NCBI GenBank assembly: GCA_947304135.1
Contig: CAMYZZ010000002.1
Span: 1 to 64,000 of the forward strand
Length of the DNA stretch: 64,000 bases
Direction: 5' to 3'
DNA from: an uncultured Candidatus Saccharibacteria bacterium
GTDB taxonomy: Bacteria; Patescibacteriota; Saccharimonadia; Saccharimonadales; Saccharimonadaceae
Positions 39,740 to 50,357 of this stretch are shown piece after piece. The translations under genes were made by a program, and so were the position numbers. Below the pieces are notes generated by a model. It saw nothing but the letters and a program-made list of their open reading frames with translations. It made no database searches and was not told where the DNA came from. Position 1 is the stretch's first letter, and every line of letters begins with the position of its first letter.

Positions 39740-41542
39740 ATGAGTAATATTTTGATAGTTGGGAACATTGTAAAGGATGTCTATCTGAGGATGGACGAAC
39801 GCAGAAATAATTTTGAAATCGATGAGCACAACGTGCCTTGGCTTGATCTTGGGTTTAATGGTAGCACATACAATTTCTTCAACCGTCTAAGTATTTTTGG
39901 TGGTGCAGCGGTGACACTAGAAGTCTTAAATCGCATGGATCATCAGGCTAGAATTGCCGGCTCCAAGCTTGGGTTTGCGGGCGGCGAAATTGTCGCAAAC
40001 GGCCAACTACCACAAAGCTATCGCTATATACTCTGTCATGGTAATAAAATTTCTTATCTTTGTCCAAACGACCGTTCCGAGACAAAATGGGCGATGCCTC
40101 ATGGCGCCGTAGAATGGATTTATGTTGATCGTTCGGCCGGTGTAACGGACGAATTGGTTTCCGAAATCCGCAATTTCTTATCTATGTCGCAGCATACTAG
40201 GCTCGCATTTTATGTTCCTCGCGAGATGACCGAGGCTGACAAAAGCCTAGCGCAGATTGCCAATATTGTTTTTGCGGATGAAGATATCTCCGATATCAAG
40301 ACCGGGGCTTCCATCTGCTTTATTTCCGATCAAGAAATATCGCTTAGTGGCCATAAGCAGCCTTGGAGGATTGAACGTACGGACCTCATGACGCATCTGA
40401 CCGTCCATTCAATTATTGCAGCGACAGTGTTTGGCACGTTGATTGCCGGCAAATCTATCAAAGAAGCCCTACTTTACGCAAAGGTCAATGCCGAGGGCAG
40501 TTCCCTTTCTGGCACCTTGCCACTTCCTAGGATTAAAACAATTGCTGAAAAACAAGAAAATGAAACTATCGATATTAGCTTGATTGCTGCTTCCATGGTC
40601 GCACCAACCAAGGGCATTTTGGCGATAGATGAATCATGCGAGACTATCGGTCGCAAATTTGAGGCCGCCAGCATTCCAAATGATGATAATCATCGGAATG
40701 ACTTCCGCAAAATTTTGATTGAAACCCCAGAGCTAGAGCGTTATGTGAACGCCGTAATTTTGAACGACAAAGCATTCTGCGAAAAATGTAATGATGGTCG
40801 CGATTTTGTATCATATCTTACAGCGCACGGAGTTATCCCAGGAGTCCGCGTGGACGAGGGCTTGGCTACCTTCCCAGATTCTACAGAGACCTATACTAAA
40901 GGCATTGAAGGTCTTAAGAAGAGGTTGCCTGGGTATTATGAGCAGGGGCTTCGCTTCTGCAAGTGGCGCTCTACTTTTGAAGTCGACCTTGGCAAACCAA
41001 GCGAGATGGCCGTCTCTAAGAACTGTCAGCAGATGGCAGAATATGCCAAGGCTTGCCAGGATAATAATCTAGTACCGATTGTTGAGCCAGAATTATTATA
41101 CGACGGAAATTACACTTTGGAGCAGAGTGCAGAATTTACTGGCAAGATTCTAGACGCACTGTTTGATGAATGCTCTAAGGCTGGCGTCAAACTTGATTCT
41201 TTGATTGTAAAGACCAACATGGTGCTAGCTGGCAAGAAGTACCCAATCCAGTCTACGCCAGAAGAAGTCGGACGCAAAACCGCCGAGGTTCTAAAGTCTC
41301 ATATTCCAGAAAATGTTGCTGGTGTTGTCTTCCTGTCTGGCGGGCAAAATGTTGAGCAGGCCACGGCAAACCTGGCAGCCATCCACAAAAACGGTCCGTT
41401 CCCATGGCCACTGACATTCTCGTTTGCAAGAGCTTTGACTCAGCCAGCACTAGAAGCTTGGAAAGGCGAAAATAGCAATGTAGCCACTGCGCAGGGCGCG
41501 CTGAAAGATCGGTTGATCGCCAATACGGAAGCCGTTAAGTAG
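39740..41542 (+). CDS. PfkB-like (degenerate) carbohydrate kinase domain fused to class I fructose-bisphosphate aldolase
   Basis: N-term ~280 aa PfkB-like; C-term KGILAIDESCETIGRKF...GVRVDEGL...CKWRSTFEV...VEPELLYDG...IVKTNMVLAG...VVFLSGGQ (class I FBA). Confidence 0.87.
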   Translation: MSNILIVGNIVKDVYLRMDERRNNFEIDEHNVPWLDLGFNGSTYNFFNRLSIFGGAAVTLEVLNRMDHQARIAGSKLGFAGGEIVANGQLPQSYRYILCHGNKISYLCPNDRSETKWAMPHGAVEWIYVDRSAGVTDELVSEIRNFLSMSQHTRLAFYVPREMTEADKSLAQIANIVFADEDISDIKTGASICFISDQEISLSGHKQPWRIERTDLMTHLTVHSIIAATVFGTLIAGKSIKEALLYAKVNAEGSSLSGTLPLPRIKTIAEKQENETIDISLIAASMVAPTKGILAIDESCETIGRKFEAASIPNDDNHRNDFRKILIETPELERYVNAVILNDKAFCEKCNDGRDFVSYLTAHGVIPGVRVDEGLATFPDSTETYTKGIEGLKKRLPGYYEQGLRFCKWRSTFEVDLGKPSEMAVSKNCQQMAEYAKACQDNNLVPIVEPELLYDGNYTLEQSAEFTGKILDALFDECSKAGVKLDSLIVKTNMVLAGKKYPIQSTPEEVGRKTAEVLKSHIPENVAGVVFLSGGQNVEQATANLAAIHKNGPFPWPLTFSFARALTQPALEAWKGENSNVATAQGALKDRLIANTEAVK

Positions 41543-41690
41543 GCAGGCGACTTAGCAAACCCCTGCAGTTCGGGACTTGCGAACTTGTAAAAAATTACAA
41601 CGCTATATAGCGTTGTAATTTTTACGTTCGCAAATCTGGTCTAAATCTCATTACGAACTGCAGTGGTTTGCTTGCGTCACCTGCTTTACT
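41537..41690. repeat. Giant intergenic palindrome C1 (convergent gene junction, apical bidirectional terminator)
   Basis: Arms GGCAGGCGACTTAGCAAACCCCTGCAGTTCG / CGAACTGCAGTGGTTTGCTTGCGTCACCTGC; apical TTACAACGCTATATAGCGTTGTAATTTTTAC; shares TCGGGACTTG and CAAATCTGGTCTAAATCTCATTACGA with C2. Confidence 0.9.
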
Positions 41691-42423
41691 CGGATTTTTC
41701 GGATTCGTCGGATTTTTCACCGTCGGCGGATTCGCCCTCTTCACCTTCGGCTTTTTCTTCACCCTCAGCGGACTCTTCGCCTTCTTCGCCTTCGCCAGCG
41801 GCCTCAGCGGCAGCGGCAGCTTCGGCAGCCTCGGCGGCTTCGCGAGCGGCAGCTTCAGCGGCTGCGTCAAATAGAGTTGCAACAATCTGTTCTGGGTCGA
41901 TTTCTTGCTTTGCGAATTCTACGCCTTCTGGAAGAACGATATCGGCAATAGTGAACTTGTCTTCGATAGTGGTGAACTTAGAAGCATCGAGCGTAAGCTC
42001 TTTTGGAAGGTCGGCAGGTTTTGCCTTAACGTCAATCTCTGTGATAACCTGGTTGATAGAGAGGTGGAGATTGATAGCAGCTTCGGACTCGTCGAAACCA
42101 ACGATAACGATAGGGGTAGTAGCCTCGACAACCTGTCTTGCAGAAATAGTCTTGAACTCAACGTTCATGATTTTACGAGAAACTGGGTCGATAGCAACAT
42201 CTTTGACGATAGCCATGGTCTTTTTGCCATCAATAGTTAGGTCGATTGGGGAGTGGTAGCCCGCGGTTTTCAAAGCTTTTTCTGTATCATTGTAGGGAGA
42301 TTGAGCCAAGATAGGTTCTTTGCCGCCATAGATGACGGATGGGATAAAACCATCAGCGCGGAGACCGGCTAGTTTTTTGCCAGCGATAGTGCGGATTGCT
42401 AGAGTCAATTTAACATCAGACAT
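41686..42423 (-). CDS. rplY: 50S ribosomal protein L25/CTC with long acidic C-terminus
   Basis: LTLAIRTIAGKKLAGLRADGFIPSVIYGG, TL5/CTC domain, Glu/Ala-rich tail. Confidence 0.92.
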   Translation of the reverse strand: MSDVKLTLAIRTIAGKKLAGLRADGFIPSVIYGGKEPILAQSPYNDTEKALKTAGYHSPIDLTIDGKKTMAIVKDVAIDPVSRKIMNVEFKTISARQVVEATTPIVIVGFDESEAAINLHLSINQVITEIDVKAKPADLPKELTLDASKFTTIEDKFTIADIVLPEGVEFAKQEIDPEQIVATLFDAAAEAAAREAAEAAEAAAAAEAAGEGEEGEESAEGEEKAEGEEGESADGEKSDESEKSE

Positions 42424-42486
42424 GATTATTCCTTTATTTTCTAACTTTTATATATTTTAACTCATTTTTGGCAAAAAAGCAAGAAA

Positions 42487-45378
42487 TTATAGGACGGTTT
42501 TGAGGTACTTACCGGTAGGGGTTTTGGTATTTTTGGCGAGCTGTTCTGGGGTGCCTTCGGCGATTACCGTGCCACCGTTTTGACCACCTTCTGGGCCCAT
42601 ATCAATAATCCAGTCGGCGGATTTAATCACGTGAAGATTGTGCTCAATAATGATCATAGAGTTGCCGCCATCTACGAGCTTGTTTAGAATCTGGAGGAGC
42701 TTTTTGACATCGGCAGTATGGAGACCAGTAGTTGGCTCGTCCAAGATATAAAGCGTCTTGCCGGTGCTGCGGCGGGAAAGTTCAGTGGCGAGCTTGATGC
42801 GCTGAGCCTCGCCACCAGAGAAAGTGGTAGCTGGCTGACCAAGGCGAATATAACCTAGCCCGACTTCTTGGATAGTCTTGAGTTTTGGTGCGATAGACGG
42901 AATATTGGCAAAGAAATCTACTGCCTCGTCAATAGTCATTTCTAGGACATCAGAAATGCTTTTGCCTTTGTATTTAATCTCCAGTGCTTCGCGATTATAA
43001 CGCTTGCCGTGACAGGCCGGACATGTGACATAAACATCTGGCAAGAAATGCATCTCGATCTTATTAACGCCATCGCCCTGACAGGTTTCACAACGACCAC
43101 CTTTGATATTGAACGAAAAGCGCCCGGCTTTGTAGCCTCTGACTTCGGCTTCTGGCTGCTTGGCAAAAAGTTCACGGATTTGATTAAACACGCCAGTGTA
43201 AGTGGCAGGGTTTGAGCGCGGAGTGCGGCCGATTGGGCTCTGGTCTATCACGATACACTTATCTAGGTATTCGATTCCTTCTATTGCATCGTGGGCGCCA
43301 GGAACGGTCTGCGCGCGGTGGAGGCGAGCAAGTAGCTCGTTTGCCAAAATATCGTTAACGAGTGTGGACTTGCCAGAACCAGAAACACCAGAAACAACCG
43401 TCATTACACCGAGTGGGAATTTTACATCAATATTTTTGAGGTTGTTTTCGCGCGCGCCTTTTACGACTAGATATTCTGGCTCGTTTTTGGTGCCTTTTTT
43501 GACTTTGCGACGCTTCTTTGGAGTGGTAATTTTGAGCTTGCCAGAAAGATATTTGCCAGTCAAAGAGTTTTCGTTTGCCATGATTTCTTTTGGTGTACCG
43601 GCGGCAACAATCCGACCACCGTTTACACCGGCGCCAGGACCGATATCGATAATATAGTCGGAGCTTAGCATAGTGTCTTCGTCGTGTTCTACTACGAGTA
43701 CGGTATTTTTGAGATCGCGGAGATGCTTGAGAGTTCCAATTAGCTTATCATTATCGCGCTGGTGCAAGCCAATAGACGGCTCGTCCAAAACATATAACAC
43801 GCCCTGGAGACCAGAGCCGATTTGCGTGGCTAGACGGATGCGCTGAGCCTCGCCACCAGAAAGTGTATTAGCCGCGCGCCCAAGCTCCAAATAGCCCAGG
43901 CCAACATCCTGCATGAATTTCACGCGTTCACGAATTTCTTTGATGATTGGCTCGGCAATTTGCTTTTCTGACTCGGAAAAACCCAGGTCTTGACTCAGAA
44001 AATCTAGAGTTTGGTCAACATCCATATTACACATATCTACGATATTTAGATCGTGGACCGTGACGGCAAGGACGACTGGTTTGAGACGGGCGCCGTGACA
44101 AGTCTGACACTCGCGGAGACGCATGAAGCGTTCAATATCTTTTCTGATAAAATCAGAGTCCGTTTCGCGATGGCGACGTTCCAAGGTTGGAATCACACCC
44201 TCGTAGGTTGATTCGTAAATAGCGCCTTCGCTAAATTTGCCGGTGCCAGCGATTTTGACTTTGTATTTTTGAGAACCCGTACCATAGAGAATCATTTGCT
44301 TAGCTTCTTCGGAAAGCTCGCCGATTGGGGTGTGAACAGAAAAACCATTTGCTTTGGCTACCGCGTCCAAGCGTTTGAGCCACCAAGAATCTTGGTTGAC
44401 GCGGTTGAATGGACGGATGCCACCTTCGGCAATTGTGAGGTTTGGGTTAAAAACCAGGCTCGGGTCAATTTCCATGCGCGTACCCAGACCAGTACAAGTC
44501 GGACAAGCACCTTGCGGAGCGTTGAACGAAAAGAGGCGTGGCTCGAGTTCTGGAATGAGCTCGTCGGGATGATTTGGACAAGCATAGCGCTGAGAGAAAG
44601 TATAGACATTGGTGTTGTCACCGCTAATCGATTTGTTATCTACAGATGTAGTATTGTCGGTAATTTTGAGAAGCTTGATAATTCCCTGGCCAAGCTCCAA
44701 AGCCTGCTCAACCGAGCCGGCAATGCGAGAGTGAAGGTCTGGGCTCAGAATAAATCGATCAACTACGATTTCTATATCATGTTTAACTTGTTTTTCTAGT
44801 TCTGGGAATTCGTCGAGAGCATAGACGATTCCATCTACGCGCACGCGTGAGAAACCTTTGGCTTGGTATTGTTCTGGGATATGCTGGAACTCGCCTTTTT
44901 TCTGTTGGACAATTGGCGCAAGCAACATCAATTTGGAGCCAAGTTGGAGTTTCATAACTTCGTTGATAATGTCTTCGTTGGTTCTTCTAGAAACCTCAGA
45001 ATGACAAATTGGACAATGCGGAATACCAACGCGAGCAAATAAAAGACGGAGATAATCAAAAACTTCTGTGACAGTGGCAACAGTAGAGCGGGGATTGCGA
45101 CTGGTCGATTTTTGGTCGATAGAAATTGCTGGAGAGAGGCCAGTGATAGTATCGACATCTGGCTTGTCCATTACGCCAAGAAACATACGAGCATAAGACG
45201 AGAGACTTTCTACATAACGACGCTGACCCTCGGCGTAAATTGTATCAAAAGCCAAGCTAGACTTGCCGGAGCCAGAAAGCCCAGTCAAAACTACTAGCTT
45301 GTCGCGCGGGATATCAACGTCAATATTTTTGAGATTGTGCTGACGCGCACCCCTGATTTTGATCATATTCTCGTCCAT
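42487..45378 (-). CDS. uvrA: excinuclease ABC subunit A
   Basis: [55 protein letters not shown]. Confidence 0.97.
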   Translation of the reverse strand: MDENMIKIRGARQHNLKNIDVDIPRDKLVVLTGLSGSGKSSLAFDTIYAEGQRRYVESLSSYARMFLGVMDKPDVDTITGLSPAISIDQKSTSRNPRSTVATVTEVFDYLRLLFARVGIPHCPICHSEVSRRTNEDIINEVMKLQLGSKLMLLAPIVQQKKGEFQHIPEQYQAKGFSRVRVDGIVYALDEFPELEKQVKHDIEIVVDRFILSPDLHSRIAGSVEQALELGQGIIKLLKITDNTTSVDNKSISGDNTNVYTFSQRYACPNHPDELIPELEPRLFSFNAPQGACPTCTGLGTRMEIDPSLVFNPNLTIAEGGIRPFNRVNQDSWWLKRLDAVAKANGFSVHTPIGELSEEAKQMILYGTGSQKYKVKIAGTGKFSEGAIYESTYEGVIPTLERRHRETDSDFIRKDIERFMRLRECQTCHGARLKPVVLAVTVHDLNIVDMCNMDVDQTLDFLSQDLGFSESEKQIAEPIIKEIRERVKFMQDVGLGYLELGRAANTLSGGEAQRIRLATQIGSGLQGVLYVLDEPSIGLHQRDNDKLIGTLKHLRDLKNTVLVVEHDEDTMLSSDYIIDIGPGAGVNGGRIVAAGTPKEIMANENSLTGKYLSGKLKITTPKKRRKVKKGTKNEPEYLVVKGARENNLKNIDVKFPLGVMTVVSGVSGSGKSTLVNDILANELLARLHRAQTVPGAHDAIEGIEYLDKCIVIDQSPIGRTPRSNPATYTGVFNQIRELFAKQPEAEVRGYKAGRFSFNIKGGRCETCQGDGVNKIEMHFLPDVYVTCPACHGKRYNREALEIKYKGKSISDVLEMTIDEAVDFFANIPSIAPKLKTIQEVGLGYIRLGQPATTFSGGEAQRIKLATELSRRSTGKTLYILDEPTTGLHTADVKKLLQILNKLVDGGNSMIIIEHNLHVIKSADWIIDMGPEGGQNGGTVIAEGTPEQLAKNTKTPTGKYLKTVL

Positions 45379-45409
45379 AAACGCGTATATTATAGCACGA
45401 TTTTCGAAA

Positions 45410-46966
45410 TTATTCTAGACTCTGATACCAGAGCATGAGTTCTTCCAATATGAAATCGTCGGCGCCTTTTTTGCTGAGCTCTTCCATCTGCTTTGTAAAG
45501 GCTGGGAGCTGGCGGTTGAGGCGGGCAAGACGATATTTTTCCCATTCTTGCTGTTCTGATTCTGACAAAGATTTTGGATAATTCTTGGCTTTGTAGTGTA
45601 GGAGTAAGCCCGGCAAACGTTCGTCGTTGAATGGCGGATGAAAATCGGCGAGATGGTTTGTATCGGCATTGCGGACAGCATTGCATAGGCGTGTATCGTG
45701 CTGGTCTAAAAAGCCGTCATAGAGAGCGGACTCTGGATCTGGAGCCTCGGGATATTCTGGGCGATTCTCGTTTTTCTCGCGCATCTGCTCGGCAAATTCT
45801 GGATGAGCCAGCAGGCTCTTTAGATTTTTGTCGACGGTTTCTTTATCTAGATTGATGCGCTGCCAGCCGGTTTGTTTGAGCGGTTCTGTTCCGTCTGCAA
45901 ATGTTTCAGTTGTTTCTGCGTCGAGGACGCCAAGTGGAGCGACGGCAGGACATTTGTTGAGGCAGAGTTCTTTAACCATGGGATAAAACGATGGTGAGCA
46001 AGTCGGCTCATTCGCAACGGGTGTCTCGGGGTCCTGCCATGCGTTCCCCTCTGAGCCCTCGCTTAAGGCTCGGGCTCGAGGGAACCCACGCATGTCACCC
46101 CTCGACAGCCCGTTGCTAATCACCGACTTGCTTAACAATTCATCTAGATTGTAGCGTAGGTCGAAGACGAGGACGTTGCCGTTGCGGCCAGTAGTAAGCG
46201 GGAAGGCGACGGTGGTTTTGTGGAACTGACCTGGGTAGCGGCCACAGGCATACACGAAAGGCTGCTTATTTTCTAGGTTCACGAGTTTAGCGACTTGACG
46301 CTTGTCGCGCATAGTAAATAGAAAGTCATAAAGTTTGGGCTGTTTTTCTTTGATTAGGCGGGTGACGTCGATTAGCGCTTCTACGTCAGAAAGTGCATCG
46401 TGTGCATGAGCATGAACAATGCCGTTTAGTTTTGTAATAAGCTCAAGGCGGTTTGTCTCAACCAAGACGGTTTTGGTTTTGCCAGTTTCTTTATCTTTGA
46501 ATTCTTTTTCTTGGAGTGGCCAAATAATATCGTCTGGGCGAAGCGCACGGGTGAGACGAACAACATCCAAAAGATCCCAGCGGCTGCGGCCGTCTTTCCA
46601 TTGCCATTCGTAAGGATCGCGAAAACAGCGCCAAAAAGTATGGCGCATGAACTCGTCGTCAAAGCGGACAGAATTATAGCCAATCGCACAAGTCCCGGGT
46701 GTGAAAATTTCGTTCATGACATAATCACAAAATTCCGCTTCGGTTAAACCGTCCTGCAAAGTTTGTTGTGGTGTGATTTTGGTCACCATGATAGCGCCTG
46801 GACTCGGAAGCGTGTCGTTATTCATTTTGACGAGGATATTGACCGGCTCACCAATCACGTTTAGTTCCGTGTCGGTGCGGATACCGGCAAACTGCATGAT
46901 GCGATCTTCGCGCGGGGAAAGACCAGAAGTCTCTAGGTCATAAAAGAAAAATGTCTTATTTTGCAT
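45410..46966 (-). CDS. sbcB: exodeoxyribonuclease I (with in-frame palindromic insertion)
   Basis: FFFYDLETSGLSPREDRIMQFAGIRTD; INLDK, NKCPAVAPLG. Confidence 0.9.
   Translation of the reverse strand: MQNKTFFFYDLETSGLSPREDRIMQFAGIRTDTELNVIGEPVNILVKMNNDTLPSPGAIMVTKITPQQTLQDGLTEAEFCDYVMNEIFTPGTCAIGYNSVRFDDEFMRHTFWRCFRDPYEWQWKDGRSRWDLLDVVRLTRALRPDDIIWPLQEKEFKDKETGKTKTVLVETNRLELITKLNGIVHAHAHDALSDVEALIDVTRLIKEKQPKLYDFLFTMRDKRQVAKLVNLENKQPFVYACGRYPGQFHKTTVAFPLTTGRNGNVLVFDLRYNLDELLSKSVISNGLSRGDMRGFPRARALSEGSEGNAWQDPETPVANEPTCSPSFYPMVKELCLNKCPAVAPLGVLDAETTETFADGTEPLKQTGWQRINLDKETVDKNLKSLLAHPEFAEQMREKNENRPEYPEAPDPESALYDGFLDQHDTRLCNAVRNADTNHLADFHPPFNDERLPGLLLHYKAKNYPKSLSESEQQEWEKYRLARLNRQLPAFTKQMEELSKKGADDFILEELMLWYQSLE
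45998..46132. repeat. Palindromic element family A variant A5 (in sbcB) with extended locus-specific arms
   Basis: AGCAAGTCGG...CCGACTTGCT, GCAACGGG...CCCGTTGC, CTCGGGGTCCTGCCATGCG...CGCATGTCACCCCTCG. Confidence 0.88.
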
Positions 46967-47041
46967 ATATATATTATAGCAAAGAAACTAGCTCAATTTT
47001 CTTAAAGCTTGGAGCTGGCTTTTAATCTTTGGCTGGATACA

Positions 47042-47767
47042 CTATTCGCTGACAGTTGTAGTATCAGTACTACTTGAGCTGCTGGAGCTACCAGAATTAG
47101 AATAGTAAGCGTTGAGGAGTTTGGAATAAATCTCTTCTAGCTCAGCCTCGTAGGACATGAGTTTCTCGTCGGTGATTGGCATGACGATGAATTTGAGTGG
47201 GGAGTTGGTCATTCCACAGATTTCTTGGGATTCGCCGTAGGCTAGCTCGCCTGGGATTTGGATTTCGCGGACTCCGCCGAGTTTCATGCCGATGACACCC
47301 TCGTTCCAGCCCTCGATCAAGCCTTGGCCTGCATAGAGCGGAGCTTTGAGCGCGGTAGGATTGTCATTGTCATCAAAGGATGAATCAAAGATTGATTCGT
47401 CTGGGCAGAAGCCGATATAGTAGGCAAAGTAGGCAGTATCGCCACTAGCTAGCTCGCGACCAGTTCCCTCTTTGAGATCGGTTTTTTGAATGCCGACGGA
47501 ATTGGCCTTTTCAGCATTATAAGCTTTGATGCGAGATTTGTAGCCAGAGAAATCTTTGAAATAGGTACTAGACAAAGTCGTGGCGTATTCGTTGATTTCG
47601 GTTTGTTTGGCAGTATATTCTTCTTCTAGTTTGCTCGTGTCGGTTTTGGCGCCAGAAGAAACTACGATTGCGACATAGGCAGCGATAGTAGAGCCCAGAA
47701 GTAAAACCGCAATTAAAATAATAAAAATGCGTTGTTTGGCACTAGTTTTTAGTAATTGTTCGTCCAT
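47042..47767 (-). CDS. FKBP-type peptidyl-prolyl isomerase, membrane anchored
   Basis: GDTAYFAYYIGFCPDESIFDSSFDD...LIEGWNEGVIGMKLGGVREIQIPGELAYGE. Confidence 0.85.
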   Translation of the reverse strand: MDEQLLKTSAKQRIFIILIAVLLLGSTIAAYVAIVVSSGAKTDTSKLEEEYTAKQTEINEYATTLSSTYFKDFSGYKSRIKAYNAEKANSVGIQKTDLKEGTGRELASGDTAYFAYYIGFCPDESIFDSSFDDNDNPTALKAPLYAGQGLIEGWNEGVIGMKLGGVREIQIPGELAYGESQEICGMTNSPLKFIVMPITDEKLMSYEAELEEIYSKLLNAYYSNSGSSSSSSSTDTTTVSE

Positions 47768-47804
47768 GATACCTCCTTTTACAGTAATTAGACAGCCTCA
47801 GTCG

Positions 47805-50357
47805 TTAGACAATTTCGGCACCCACCGCTTCTTTTACGCTCTTTTCTACTTGTTCCATTATATCAGATATTTCTGAGCTTGCGAGAGTTTTCTTGTCGCT
47901 CATGAAGCGCAAGTGGAAAGAGAGATTTTTGGTTTTTGTGCCCTCTTTTTGATAGATTGAAGTTGGGGCTAATTCTAGCATAAGGCCATTTTCTTTGAAA
48001 ACCCTTGAAATTGGCTCTGTCACGCTAGCAAATGCAAGTTCTTCAGCAACTTTCAAGGTAATGTCACGCTGAACCGACGGGAAACGAGAGAGACGCGGCA
48101 TGGAGCTTGCAACTGGAGGGATAGCCTCGAGCAAACTGTCTAGGTCGAGCTCAAACACAGAAACTATACCATCTAGTTTGAATTTCTTAACCACGGTTGA
48201 TTTGATTTCGCCAACAGTCGCACCGGCAACAGAGCAGGCAGAGTGGAGCGGCTCAAGATATGGTACGGAATCGGAATCTTCTAGCGGAGCAAAATCGATA
48301 CTTTTGACGCCAAGGTCGTGTAGCAAGGCGCAGAGTGCGGATTTTGCGGCGTAGAAATCACCAGTCACAGCATAGGCTAGGTGATTTTTTAGCACTGGAA
48401 CACCATCTGAATCAAGCCCAAGGGATTTTTTGGTGACTTGATTCATCTCGTAGACGGCAAAATTCTGGTAGCCGGCTTTTTTGTTGTCGCGGACTTTTTC
48501 AAGTAGCGAAGGCACCAGCGATTGACGGAAGCACTGAAGCTCTGGCGAAATACTATTTACGATTTTGTAAGAATCTTCTGGAGATTCTCCGGCATTTTCT
48601 TGGAGCTTTTTGCTGACAAAAGAATAGGTCAGGATTTCGTGGGCGGCAACACGGCCAGAAAGAATGTCACGAATCTTGGTCTTGAGTTTTAGAATTTCGT
48701 TCTCGCTAGCACCAATAAATGGACGTTTTGGAAGATCAAGCGGAATATTATCAAACCCGCGGAGGCGACCAACTTCTTCGATAATATCTTCTTTGATATG
48801 AATATCTGTGCGCCAAAGTGGAGCAGTGATGATTAACTTGTCGGATTTTTTATCAGCTTCTACTTCAAACTCGGTATTTTCCAAAGTTTTGATAATTTCT
48901 TGCTCGGAATAATTTGTGCCAAGCAGACCATTGATCTCTTTTGTCTCTATTTCTATGACATCGCGTCTATAACTGTCACCATCAAAGATACTTGGATTAG
49001 TCTCGGAAGCAATACCGACTAGTTCCCCGCCGAGGCGAACAAAACTCGCAGCAACTAGCTGGCGAATACGCTCAAGCTCGCCAACTGGACGGCCTTTGGT
49101 GAATCTAGTAATTGCTTCACTAAAAATGCCGTGCGCCATTTGAGTCTGGCGAAGGTTGAAGAGCGAGAAGCTAGCCATCTCAATAATAATACGGGTTGTG
49201 GAATCGTCAATTTCGGTGCTTTTGCCGCCCATCGCGCCAGCAAGTGCGACTGGGATGTTGTTTGATGTAATAATAATATCTTTTTCGCGAAGCTCAATTT
49301 CTTTGTCGTCTAGGAGCGTTAGTTTTTCGCCGTCTTTTGCAAGGCGGATGCCGATTCTAGCGCTGTCGGCGCCACCGACTTTGACAAATTTGTCATAATC
49401 AAAAGCATGGAGCGGCTGGCCAGTCAAAAGCATAATGATATTTGTCATATCAACAATTGGAGATATTTTGTGCATGTCAAATTTAGCAAGGAAGATATCG
49501 TCCGTTGTAAGATATTTGCTGGCAACTGGACGCTTGCTGTAGTCAAAAACTAGAGCGTGATAAGACGGGCAGATTGAAAAGTCTGGCTTGACATTGATTT
49601 TGATACCAGTGTCACCGAGAGCCTTAAATGCTTTAAAAATACGTTCGTATTCTGCTGCCCAAGCTTTGTAATTGTCGTAGGTAAATTGCACATCAAGGAT
49701 ACCAGCGACTTCGCGCGCAAAACCGATCAGTCCAAAACAGTCTGGACGGTGCGTAAGAGATTTGTTTTCGATATCTAGAATAATGTCATTGAGATCGAAA
49801 GCTTCTGCGAATGGAGTGCCTGGCTTGATACTTGGGTCGATTTCTACGATGCCGGAATGGTCGTCGCCGAGATCTAGTTCGTCAAGGCCGGCCAACATAC
49901 CGTGTGATTCGTATCCGCGAAGTTTGCGTACGTCCAGCATGAAATTTTCGCCGCCAAAAGTTTGTGGGACGATGGCGCCGGGAGCGACCCAAACGGCGTG
50001 CATACCAGCGCGAACGTTTGGCGCGCCACAGACCACTTGAACCAGGTCTTTTGCAGCTCGGGGTCCTGCCGCCGCATTTTCCCCCGTTCTCGCGTCGCTT
50101 CGCGCCGACTCGCCGGGGGTCCCCCAAGCGGCGTCACCCCTCGCCCCTGCATCTATCTGGCAGAGGTGGAGGTGGGTGCCTTCGATTGGCTCGGCAGACT
50201 CGACTTTGACAATGTAGATGCCTTTGTATTTTTCGGAGAGATCGATTGTTTCTTCGATTTCGACAAGGCGGGCGCCGATGAGTTTGACGAGTTCGGCTGG
50301 CTCAACCTTCCCTGCGGCTGGGACTAATTTTTTGATTTCGTTTAGACTGATTCTCAT
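47805..50357 (-). CDS. pheT: phenylalanyl-tRNA synthetase beta subunit (with in-frame palindromic insertion)
   Basis: tRNA-binding domain, B3/B4, B5, FDX-ACB regions; VVCGAPNVRAGMHAVWVAPG. Confidence 0.93.
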   Translation of the reverse strand: MRISLNEIKKLVPAAGKVEPAELVKLIGARLVEIEETIDLSEKYKGIYIVKVESAEPIEGTHLHLCQIDAGARGDAAWGTPGESARSDARTGENAAAGPRAAKDLVQVVCGAPNVRAGMHAVWVAPGAIVPQTFGGENFMLDVRKLRGYESHGMLAGLDELDLGDDHSGIVEIDPSIKPGTPFAEAFDLNDIILDIENKSLTHRPDCFGLIGFAREVAGILDVQFTYDNYKAWAAEYERIFKAFKALGDTGIKINVKPDFSICPSYHALVFDYSKRPVASKYLTTDDIFLAKFDMHKISPIVDMTNIIMLLTGQPLHAFDYDKFVKVGGADSARIGIRLAKDGEKLTLLDDKEIELREKDIIITSNNIPVALAGAMGGKSTEIDDSTTRIIIEMASFSLFNLRQTQMAHGIFSEAITRFTKGRPVGELERIRQLVAASFVRLGGELVGIASETNPSIFDGDSYRRDVIEIETKEINGLLGTNYSEQEIIKTLENTEFEVEADKKSDKLIITAPLWRTDIHIKEDIIEEVGRLRGFDNIPLDLPKRPFIGASENEILKLKTKIRDILSGRVAAHEILTYSFVSKKLQENAGESPEDSYKIVNSISPELQCFRQSLVPSLLEKVRDNKKAGYQNFAVYEMNQVTKKSLGLDSDGVPVLKNHLAYAVTGDFYAAKSALCALLHDLGVKSIDFAPLEDSDSVPYLEPLHSACSVAGATVGEIKSTVVKKFKLDGIVSVFELDLDSLLEAIPPVASSMPRLSRFPSVQRDITLKVAEELAFASVTEPISRVFKENGLMLELAPTSIYQKEGTKTKNLSFHLRFMSDKKTLASSEISDIMEQVEKSVKEAVGAEIV
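50052..50151. repeat. Palindromic element family A variant A6 (in pheT)
   Basis: GCTCGGGGTCCTGCCGCCGC...GCGGCGTCACCCCTCGC, internal stem divergent from A1-A4. Confidence 0.87.

Noticed and set aside
45998-46132. Ribosome bypassing (byp-like) or intron excision of the in-gene hairpins
   Set aside because: All inserts are open and in frame with flanking coding sequence, so plain translation explains them; no intron core seen. Proteomics would settle it.
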